From Jacaranda mimosifolia (Eukaryota; Streptophyta; Magnoliopsida; Lamiales; Bignoniaceae), in NCBI GenBank assembly GCA_018894105.1, contig CM032125.1:34085032-34149031 (forward strand): DNA of 64,000 nucleotides, read 5' to 3'. Below the pieces are notes generated by a model. That model was given only the letters and a program-made list of their open reading frames with translations. It searched no databases and was not told the origin of the DNA. Below, piece by piece: positions 1 through 9,900 of the stretch. A program made the translations under genes and the position numbers. Each line of letters starts with the position of its first letter. The first letter of the stretch is position 1.

Positions 1-542
1 GCAAATGATTATCGAGTTAATCATTCGGACCAGATGAAGATCTTGAACCTATGAACATGAATATTTTCGAAACCCACACACGCAAATGTTAGCACTTGAC
101 CCAGTTTCGCAGAGAGAAACTCACAAACCCAGAAGTTTCAGAACACAATTTGGAGGTAAAGAAGAGATTGAAGAAGGAAGAAATGAGAAAAGGGAGATCA
201 GAGACTCGAATTTGGTGCTCAAAACTTGCTGAGCATTTTCTGTCCTTTTTCTATGTAAAGAAAAACGCTACAATTAATTATCGTCTTTGGATTCCTAATC
301 TCGCGCTATGACTCTTAATGACGCAACAAAGAGGTAACACGCATCTTCTGCCATCAACAAGTTTGTTAGGCAGAATTTTGGCTGGAAATTAAACAAAATT
401 CTGCCTGGAAATTAAACAAAAATTCCCTAATTTAGACTAAACGGTGCCGTTCAAAGGGAAGCGTCGTTCTTCTATTACAAGCACAAAAATAAAAAAGAAA
501 AAAGAAAGAGACATGCAACGCGTTTCCTCTATCACGACTCTG

Positions 543-583
<41 letters not shown>

Positions 584-680
584 GGAAGAAGAAAAAAGAA
601 AGGAAGAAAGTGAATTAGATAAAAAGAAAAACAATTTGGACAACAAAGAAAGAAGTGATGTGAACACCCCCCACCCCCAG
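1..680. repeat. Duplicated flank of the YDA tandem array, copy 1
   Basis: Segments here match 5,820-6,110 in the same order. Examples are the stretch around 10-75 (gttaatcattc, then cctatgaa and atattttc) and the stretch around 609-665 (agtgaatta, then an A-rich run, then ctggaca/ttggaca and gaagtgatgtgaac). Both copies lie downstream of the 3' end of a minus-strand YDA-type gene, so they mark the unit that was duplicated in tandem, about 5.8 kb long. The window begins inside this flank. No gene is seen in it. Confidence 0.7.
550..582. repeat. Poly(A)/poly(T) tract of about 33 bases
   Basis: An uninterrupted A run inside A-rich DNA. It produces spurious lysine-rich and phenylalanine-rich reading frames on both strands. 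Confidence 0.95.
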
Positions 681-1110
681 AAAAAAGAAATAAATTTTAA
701 ATATTTTTCATATGAAAATTTTCATATTTGCAAATTATAATTTATTTATACAATGATCAAGCTTCTTCTGCTATTGATCCTATAGCAATTCTATTGGGGA
801 AAAAAAATTTATTGTTGATTCTTCAACTTAATGACATAAAACTAGAAACTATAATATTTATTACTATTGTCATAACTCATAACCTATAAATTTTAATATT
901 TGAATTACAATAAAGAATATGGATATCAGCCTAAAAGCAGAGACAAAGGGTAGTCAAATTGAAAAAAGAATTGTTCGTCAACGTCTTTTGTTGAAAGTTC
1001 AAACAATGTAGATATTGGTAAGATACTATGTCTTGAATAAAGAATGTAGACATTAGAATGTGAGAAAGCAAAAAAATATAATAGGTCACATACATGGTGC
1101 AAATTTCATA

Positions 1111-1245
1111 AAAGAATAAATATATTACTTTAGTTTGTTCTTAAACTATGTTAGAAACGTAACATACTTTATTCTATAAAAGAATAAATATATTACCTTA
1201 ATTTGTTCTTAAACTATGTTAGAAACCTAACATATTTTACAACTT
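1111..1245. repeat. 68-bp tandem duplication, two copies
   Basis: The block starting aaagaataaatatattac and running through ttgttcttaaactatgttag occurs at about 1,111 and again at about 1,179 with few changes. It lies just inside the Helitron-like end at 1,353 and may be part of that element. Confidence 0.8.
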
Positions 1246-1320
1246 CAAATAATAACTTATTTTTTATTTTTTATTTTTCTATTTGATAAGCATTTACATC
1301 AGATATAAATAGAAAATAAC

Positions 1321-1353
1321 ACGTGCGATGCACACGTGTGCACCTTTCTAGTA
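1321..1353 (+). mobile_element. Helitron-type 3' terminus
   Basis: A 7-bp stem (acacgtg/cacgtgt) with a short loop at 1,321-1,341 is followed after eight bases by CTAG at 1,350-1,353 and then T. A hairpin about ten bases before CTRR, with insertion next to T, is the known 3' signature of Helitrons. The element would extend to the left. I could not fix a 5' TC end, and no Rep/helicase coding sequence is visible, so any element is non-autonomous. Confidence 0.55.
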
Positions 1354-1672
1354 TATACAAAAAGTAAAATCTCAATTTGTCTCCATCCTATCGTTTACTG
1401 CAGTTTACCTTATCACAAAATAAATGATTCTGGAGCTACTTATTGTCTAGTCTTCCTCTTTCTTCTATTCTATACAACAATGCAAGTAGATGTGTTTTAG
1501 ACTCAAGACCTTTCAAAGGATTAGCTGTACAAGCGATGTCATCATTGACCCAAGGCATAGAAACCTTCATATTTGGAGTTGAAATTTGTAACATGTTGAA
1601 TCAAATGTAGAATAGCCAACTTTTTACCAGCCAATGTCTCCAGTGAAATTCTTAGCAACTGATAGGAAAACT

Positions 1673-4600
1673 TCAGATCAGGAAAGGGTTCAACTTGACA
1701 GGAGCCCTGAAGAATGGCTGAGACACACGACGAGCCAAGACAGACTGTTCATAAGGTTGTCCATTAGCAGCCCTTTGAAGAGCAGCATTATCAGATGATG
1801 CCAGTGGAGATCCTGAATGAACACCTCGAAGAATGTTGGGATCCCAGTAAGACGGGCTATTGGCGCTAGGTGAGTGCTTTTGTAAATTAAGAAAAGTATC
1901 TTGTGGTAACGGAGTTTGATTAAGATGAGGATATCGGATGGCACCAATCCCATTAGTTAGAGGTGTGGACGAGCTGGATGCCGTATGTGGGCTAGATATG
2001 GGCGGTGGAGACGTCCGCTTCATCAGGTGGTGAGGTGAGCTTGGATGTGGAAGAGGACTCCCAACTGGTGAGACTGGGGCTGATGTATTCCTTGGAGTAT
2101 AAATATCACTGGAATGTAAATTAGATTTTGGTGCTCTGGAGGAACGAACAGCAAGTTTCCCTGAATCCTGGTGAAGATTTCTTGTATGATCAATGCCCTA
2201 TAGTCGATTTATAGACAACATTAGAAATATATGGAAAATTCCCCAAGAAAACCTTAAATGATGAGCACGCAACATACAAAAGCATCAATTACTGATACAA
2301 GAAATGAAAAACGAAACATAGTTACAAAACTTGGCACAAGTCAAAATAATGTAATGGATATAAAGTAGTACCTTCGGCTTCACTGCAGGATAACCCGAAG
2401 ATGCAGAAACCGGTATTTGTTTCCCCAAAGGTGATGAACTTTTCACAAAAGGGTGCTCTAAAAGCTGAGAGGCTGTAGCCCGATCCTGGGGATTCCACTT
2501 CAAACAACGCCTCACAAAGTCCTTACATTCATTTGAAAGGTGATCCGGAATTCTTGGAACTTCTTTATGATTTGCAATCTTGAACAAGCACATGTCCTAT
2601 AAGCCAGGACCACAGAAAGCATTAAACGACAAAGTTTGTTCGACAAATTTTAGTCATAGTACGCACAAAAAGTAGAAAAATTTTAGAGTTTGAATCACAC
2701 ACACTGCCATAAAGGCTCATCGGTGGTTTTGACGTAGCCATTTCTAGAATGGTGCATCCTAGACTCCATATATCAATAGATGGGTTTTTGACATTCGTAT
2801 TCATTATGACCTAGATTGAAGTAAGAAAGAAAGTTACGCATCGAGAAAGCAAGAGTAGCAGAGGCCTTAGGTTGCAGAATATTCAGTTAACTAACTAACC
2901 TCAGGTGCCATCCAATAAGGGCTATCCATAAGGAGTGACCGATGAGATTTCCCTGCAATCTGCAAAACCACTTGTGTCAGATAGATTTCCACCAGATGAG
3001 ACATAAATTCCGTGTGGGATCAAATTTGAAACAGGCAAGAAAATTTTCTTGAAACTAAAACACCAGTGTAGCAATTATTAGAACATGCATACGAGGAAAT
3101 TCCCATTTTCTAACAACTGAAACAAAGTGTGATATACAAGAATAAAACAACCAGAAGATGACATTAACATTAAACTCGAAAAAGAACATTAGTGTTCTAA
3201 TACTTTAATGATCCCATACTTACATGTTTTTCAAAACCATAGTTGCCCAACTTAACTCTGCGATTTGGGTCCACAAGTATATTGGCCCCTTTAATATCCC
3301 TGCATTTATGCATCATAAGTGACGACAAAAAATGTTCAGAAACGAAAATCAGATTTTCCTGTGCGCAAAGCAACATAATCAGATATACCTGTGTGCAATA
3401 TGTTTGGAGTGTAAATATGCTAGCCCTGATAAAATTTGTTGAGTATAACTCTGGATGGCTGATTCTCCTAATTTTCCGTATTCTTGCAGAATCATATAGA
3501 TGGAACCGCCAGACATGTATTCAAAAAATATATAAAAACTATCACCCACCTGATCATAGAAAATAATTCAATGTGAGGGGAAGCCAAAAGAACAAAAAAA
3601 GACACACAAACATGCACAACTTAACATGAACTATACCATCATACAGTAATAGTTCTTCCATCAGAAATATGATTTGGCAATATTTTCGCAAACTTTCATG
3701 ACTAGTAAAAGAGATAGCCAAAGTTACAACTAAAAGATTTACATACAAAGCAGCAATACTATATAAGCAACATCTAAAATTGCTGGAATACAACTGACCG
3801 TTTCAGTTCCATAACACTGCACAATATTAGGATGCTTTATGCTACTCAACAGCGCCATCTCCTGTAAGAAACGGAATGGTAAATGACATGAGGTCTAAAA
3901 AAAGAAAAAGGGAAAGAGCAGAAAGACTTGAATTGGAAATAGCATCAAACAGAGAATAGACCTCATATATCTATTACCAAATAAGACTATTCAAGATATA
4001 TATAATAGCCAGAAAACTCACTTTTCCCGGCATCATTGCACCTTGCTTTGAATTTGCAACAGATAATTTAATCTCCTTAATGGCACACATTTCACCGTTT
4101 TCACTGAAACCAAAAGAACACCACCCATAAAATCCAGAAACAACTTCAACAAATGAATAAACTTTAATACAAATCTCCATCCAATGTGTTATTTGGATAT
4201 AAATAGTCCAGATGAATAGTATAAACAATTCAAGGAATGCTTTATACGCATGAAATGAGAGCTTTAAATTAGCTGCACAAATTGCAAAACCATATCAACA
4301 ATGTGGAAAGGTGAAGAAAAGAGAAGCATAAAGGCACGTAGCCCACCTATTAAAACCAAGATAAACGTCTACAAATGGACCTTTACCAATCAACTTCCCT
4401 TTCTTCCAAGGACTACCAGGTCTTCTAAGATTTTCTGCTCTTTCTGGACTACGTAGAGGTGATGCTGAAGCTGAATTTGGACGAGAAAAGGGTGAGGAAT
4501 TGGAAATTGCTTCCGGAGGAAGGGGCAAAGGATAACTTTCTTTTTTTGCATCATCAGGCCAATCAGTTTCTCCAGCTCTTTGAGTTCTGATTCTTGGACT

Positions 4601-5072
4601 AATATTTCGGCTAAAGACCTGACCATGATCCCGAATTTCTCGTTTTGGCACTTCAATCTTCAAATCCCTTTTCCTAGAGGGTGCAAAGGTGACACTTTTA
4701 TCCGGTGAGAGGCTCTCAACTGAATTCTGATTCTTTATAAGAATGCTTCACAAGAAAATTAATGAACTCATTTAGCAACACCAAATCTCTTACAAAATTA
4801 ATAAAAATCAGGAAGGAAAAAAGTCACCTTGAAGGGATTCTAATGGCAATATCATCTTCTTTCTGATCAAAAGCTGGCCATTTCTCGGGACTTGAAAAGC
4901 TGAAGGGCACATCATCGAGTGAGGAAGCCAAATGGAAGCTAAAACTACTGTAGCCAGATGATTCAGAGCTGATGCTGGGGCTTCTTGATTGATCATGAAA
5001 AAGTTGCCAGAGTTCTTCTCTCTTCAAAACAGCAGCCACCAGCCTTTCCCAGCTGTCGTAGATCATGGACAT
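1673..5072 (-). CDS. YODA-like MAPKKK paralogue, predicted pseudokinase
   Basis: Proposed exons: 5072-4828, 4712-4347, 4103-4022, 3861-3799, 3549-3389, 3299-3224, 2959-2900, 2810-2703, 2596-2372, 2197-1673, giving about 636 residues. From the kinase start onward every border is GT/AG and phases match the intact YDA gene at 6,994-12,275, with several exons of identical length (63, 161, 76, 60, 108). Retained: the lysine of [29 protein letters not shown]. Altered: the glycine loop reads GKGPFVDV instead of [11 protein letters not shown] reads NYG; the activation loop reads LLMDSPYW instead of SFKGSPYW. The serine-rich N-terminus is much shorter, and the first exon (starting MSMIYDSWERL) is unlike YDA. 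The penultimate intron of YDA is absent here. No stop interrupts the kinase or tail, so I call it a likely non-catalytic protein rather than a clear pseudogene. The join between exons 1 and 2 is uncertain. Confidence 0.72.
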
Positions 5073-5376
5073 GTCTGATATTCCGCCAAGATTCAGCCCT
5101 CAAAATCACATAATAGCACTTCTAAGTGTTCGTTAATTACTCAATGCTACAGCTGAGATATAGAAGAGTTTTCAACGCGGAAAATCCCATAAGTACGTGA
5201 TTGAGTCCGCCATTGACTTGAGTGGAAGTTTCTTCTTTCTTGCTTCTTGAAAGAGAAATCTGAAAACAATGATAAAAGGCGGGTGCATGGGCAAGAAACC
5301 ATCGACTTTTGTGGTCCGTAATTTCCAGCATCTATTTGGGGACATATTTATCGAAGAGTTGAATATACTGTACATT

Positions 5377-5530
5377 AACCTGTATGTCTCTGTTGCCGAG
5401 TGTCATGTGGCCCAACAGCATAAGTCTTCCACATAATATGGGAGGTTAGGAGTTCGAACCCTAACGGACTCCTAATGTGCGTGTCTATAAATAAAAAAAT
5501 AAAAAAATAAAAACCTGTATGTCTCTGTTG
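5377..5530 (+). mobile_element. SINE with 19-bp target-site duplication
   Basis: The body at 5,396-5,511 contains a pol III B-box-like sequence (gagttcgaaccc, about 5,451) and ends in an A-rich tail of aaaaaat units. It is flanked by the exact 19-bp direct repeat aacctgtatgtctctgttg at 5,377-5,395 and 5,512-5,530. Size, B box, A-rich tail and long target duplication are the hallmarks of tRNA-type plant SINEs. It lies about 300 bp upstream of the YDA-like paralogue. Confidence 0.7.
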
Positions 5531-5623
5531 TGGCAATAGCAGCATAAATGTCCCACATAATATAAAAGGTCAGGAGTTCGTGCCCTCTTGATGTGTTTGT
5601 GTATAAATAATTTAAAAAAAAAA
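5531..5623 (+). mobile_element. Second, shorter SINE copy in the same target site
   Basis: Directly after the target repeat of the first SINE, sequence related to it resumes (agcagcataa, ccacataata, ggtcaggagttcg) with a degraded B box and an A-rich tail. It is followed by aacctatattcctttgtt, a diverged form of the same target repeat. Two SINE insertions appear to have used one site. Confidence 0.6.
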
Positions 5624-5819
5624 CCTATATTCCTTTGTTAATTAAGAATTTCGAATTTTTGAGAAGTATTATAATTATTCAATAAAAAGGTTAAATATAC
5701 TGTACATTAATCTATATTCCTCTATTAATTAAGAAATTTGAATTTTGAGAACTATTATAATCATTCAATAAAAAGAATTTCTATTGTTTAAAAATAAACA
5801 ATCTAAAGACCTATTAATT
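5624..5819. other. AT-rich spacer with short direct repeats
   Basis: No gene is seen. The phrase aatatactgtacattaa recurs here (about 5,694) and at about 5,362, and ttgagaa followed by tattataat/attcaataaaaag occurs twice. This is probably local duplication of the site in which the SINEs landed. Confidence 0.6.
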
Positions 5820-5906
5820 CTAACAAACGATTACCAAGTTAATCATTCAGACCTTTTAATTTATTGATGAAAATTTCAAACCTATGAATATGGATATTTT
5901 CAAAAC

Positions 5907-5969
<63 letters not shown>

Positions 5970-6110
5970 AAGTGAATTAAAAAAAAGAAAAAAGAAAAAT
6001 AATCTGGACAAAGAAGTAAGTGACATGAACGAAAAGAAACGAAATAAATCTGAATCAATTAAATTTTCTTTTATAGTAATAAGGTCCAAAAAACAGAAAT
6101 GCCCATGCAA
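5820..6110. repeat. Duplicated flank of the YDA tandem array, copy 2
   Basis: Counterpart of 1-680. It contains a microsatellite at about 5,905-5,969 made of (CT)n followed by (CA)n, at the position where copy 1 has acacacgc-type sequence. No gene is seen. Confidence 0.7.
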
Positions 6111-6993
6111 AATTACAAAGACATTGCATAAAAAGTTAACTAGGAAGCTGTGACATACCAATCAAAGTTGTTGAATCTCCCTAATATTTATTGAAAATAT
6201 CATCTTATTACTTAGTTGTAATTAGTTGTTAATTAGATTATCATGACTATCCTTATTTTTTAATAAACTTTTGAATCTGTTTATCTTAAATCCTCTTATT
6301 AAACAAAATTAATTAATAATTAACAGGACATCTCTTATCTTTTCAATAACATACATCACTTTATTTTTTTATGAAAACAAACAAAATCAAGACAACCTTA
6401 AAAAATTAACACAAAGGTTGATATTTGGATTACATAGTGCACCAATTGCAGGCAGAGTAACTGCTACCAAATGGTCTCTCAGGCCAACTTCAGTAAAGTG
6501 AATCTGTCAATCAAAATCTATGGTTCATTAACAATAAGTAAATCTGAATTCATTTTCTCCATTTTCTGTACAGCAGCAGCAGCAGCCGCATACTGCAAAA
6601 GCAATACTGCTACAGCTACTTATTTGTCCTGTCCAGGCTTTTTTACTCTTTCTTCCCTTCTATGCAATGATGTACATATACATTTTTTTCCAGACAGCCA
6701 AAAATCAGCTATACAAGCAAAGCTATCACTTGGGCTTGATGTCAGTTACATGTCAAATCAAATCTGGAAAGCTCGGCTTCGTTGGAAGCCGATGCCTCCA
6801 GCAAGATAAAACAGAAAGCTCGGCTTTTTTAGGACAGACGCTCATGACAGATGTTTTCTTATGAAGCAGAGGTGAGGCCATGAGCTGAGGAAAAGAAACA
6901 AAATCTTGCTTTAGCAAGTGATCACCTTAAATATAATCATCATACTCAATGGTCGTTAGAATCTTCTTGATATCCGTTCAGAATGTCAAGAGC
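6111..6993 (-). other. Spacer and probable 3' untranslated region of YDA
   Basis: This stretch lies immediately downstream of the YDA stop codon on the minus strand. AT-rich, with a short cag repeat at about 6,570 on the plus strand. No coding sequence is supported. The transcript end cannot be placed from sequence alone. Confidence 0.5.
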
Positions 6994-9900
6994 TTATGAA
7001 GGTGTCAGATCAAGAGCTGGCTTCAATTTAATGGGATCCCTAGTGAGTTGCTGAGACACACGATCGGCCAAGACTGATTGTCCATCATAAAGTTCTCCAT
7101 TAGCTGGCCTTCCGAACTGCTTTCCAAGAGCGTCGTTATCACAGGATGTCAGTTCCTGGAAAGCATACGATCCTGACTGTGCCCCTCTGAGAATGTCGGG
7201 GTCCCAATAAGAAGTGCTGTTGGCGCAAGGACTGAGTGGGCGTTTTGGTAAATTACCAAAACCATCTTGTGATAACATAAATTGGTTATGAAATGGGATG
7301 GCGCCGATACCACCGGTTAGAGGTGTGGATGCACCAGATGCTGTGCGTGGGCTAGATATGGGTGAAGGCGACATCATGCCAGTCAGGTGTTGAGGCGACC
7401 TTGGATGTAGAAGAGGACTACCAACTGGAGAGACGGGGCATGATATATTCCTTGGGATATAAATATCACTGCAAATGTGAAGGAAGCAGAGAGTTAGAGT
7501 AAGGTCAGGTATCACAGCTATTAAATCCTTAAAAACATTCAAAGCAGGGAGAGTGAGACCTAGAATGAAAATTAGATTTTGATACTCTTGATGAGTGGAT
7601 AGCAAGTCTCTCTGTATCCGACTGCAGACTTCTTGCATGGCCAATGCCCTGTAGATGATGCAAAAACCACAGCATCAGTGGACAGTGATACATGATTAGT
7701 ACCTGATAAGGGAAAATAGCCGAATTGACAAAATGGCCCCTGTTCGACGCACAAATGCTGAAAGGCCCTTTAGATCCACGCTTTTTCTCTTCGGTCGCAC
7801 CAACCCAGTGCACAACCCCGGTGACAACCCTCAATCTAAGCCGTTTGGACAAAGACACATGGAAGGATCTCCAGTCTTCTGTAACTTGATATGACAGGTC
7901 CATACGAGATACAACACTATAAATACCCCCTCTCTAGCTCCCAAACAGGTTACTGATTCTAAACTCTCACTTTTATATACGACCTATTCCTTATATTATG
8001 ACCTCATTCACCTAAATGACGTAAGTATCGAAGGGTTATAGCTGAGGCCTTCAACGTCCCTACGATGTTTTCCTTATGCTTTAGGTCCCAAATCCCATAG
8101 TTCTACCTCTTAGAATAGAGAAGGAACATATCAGCACCCATGAGTACTTCAAATAACAAACATGAATTAGTAGTTGCTTTGCTTCCCCAAAAAAAAAAAT
8201 AAATAAATAAAAAAGAAAGAAAGAAATTAGCAGTTGCTTTGCAAAGCTTTAAAGACAGTATAACAAATTATAACTACGTGCACAATTTTAAAAATGACAT
8301 GCAAAAATTACAAAAGATTCTATACAACTCTTCTGGACGACAGAATAAGAAAATGAGAAGGCAACATAAGAAGGTTCAACTAACTAAGCAGCAAATTAAG
8401 GCCAGAAGAAAGAAAAGAGTGTGTCTGGTATAGAACGGACAGAGCATCAATGTACTGATCCAAGAAATTGCACTTAGAAATCTTTGCAATTAGCATAGGC
8501 CAAACAAGAGAGTAAATATGAAACAGTACCACGGATTTCACAGCATTGCCAACCGGGGGATGATTTGAAGATGACGGACTCAATATTTGTTTTTCCAGAG
8601 GTGCAGCACCTTTCACAAAAGAGTGATCCAAAAGTTTAGCAGCTGTAGGACGATGCAGGGGATTCCACTGCAAGCATAACCTCACAAAATCTTTCCCTTC
8701 ATCTGAGAGGTGATCAGGTATTGTCGGAAGTTCTTTACTATTTAAAATCTTGAACATAGCTGCAATCTTTAAGCCCAAAAACAAAGAATCAGATAAATGT
8801 AAGATATACTATGGTAATACTGGAATGGTAATACTGGAAAAGTTCAGTGAAGATAGAAAATTGTGCTCTCCCTCCCTCTCTCTCTCTCTAACAAAGAATC
8901 AGATACATGTAAGATATACTATGGTAATACTGGAGAAGTTCAGTAAGGATAGAAAATTGTGCTCTCTCTCTCTCTCTCTCACAAACACACGCACGCGCGA
9001 AAAAAGAATAAATTCCAGAAATCTCAGAGTCCAAACTACGAACCCCTTCATACTGGCTCCAAGGAGGTTTTGAAGTAGCCATTTCTAAGACAGTGCATCC
9101 AAGACTCCATATATCAACAGCTAGGCTACACCCATTTGAATTCCTTACAACCTAAGTGAACAGCATAGAGAGAAACATGATTATGCAGCTGGAAAACAAG
9201 TTGTAGGGGCATTGGGTTTTTGAAAATAAAAAACCAACTAACCTCCGGAGCCATCCAGTAAGGACTACCCTTAAATGATAATGGACCAGATTGCCCTGTA
9301 ATCTGTAAACCAGGCATGTTAGTACAAGCATATAGGAACAAAATTCCATGGGAGATCAAATTTTGAACAGGCAGAGAATATTTCAGGCCCCAAAGAACTG
9401 TAACAATCACTAGAATGTCAATAACATTTATAGTCTCCATGCACAATGACAGTTATCATAATAAATCAAACAAAATAAAAGCAACAGTTTGGCCTTCTAA
9501 AGTTCCAGGATTCCAATTTGAAGTCCATTCAGTAGTCAAATCTAACTCTGACCAGCTTGATCTTCCTTCTACAAAGTATCTTTACAACTCATAATTTGAC
9601 TACATCTGAAAGAATAGGCCACACTCACATGCTTTGCCATGCCAAAGTCTGCCAACTTAACGCGGCCATTTGGGTCTACAAGTATATTGGCCCCTTTTAT
9701 ATCCCTGCCATATAAGTGAAGCATTAAATGAAAGAGATAGAAACTGATGAATAACAGTCCACAAAAATATTGCGAACAGAACTAAACCAAAAAAAATAAA
9801 AAAGTATCACATTTACCTGTGCACGGTATTTGTAGCATGTAAATATGCAAGCCCTGACAAAATTTGTTGTGTGTAACTACGGATGGCTGATTCTCCTAGT

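Noticed and set aside
437..740. Open frames of 76 and 98 codons around the poly(A) tract
   Set aside because: They are produced by the A/T homopolymer and have no protein-like composition.
5445..5465. Possible tRNA gene because of a B-box-like sequence
   Set aside because: No cloverleaf can be folded, and the A-rich tail and target duplication show that it is a SINE.
5856..6161. Open frames of about 100 and 89 codons
   Set aside because: They run through the CT/CA microsatellite and read as simple Ser-Leu or Arg-Glu repeats.
6471..6864. Plus-strand frames of 112 and 65 codons downstream of YDA
   Set aside because: They lie antisense to the likely YDA 3' untranslated region and resemble no known protein.
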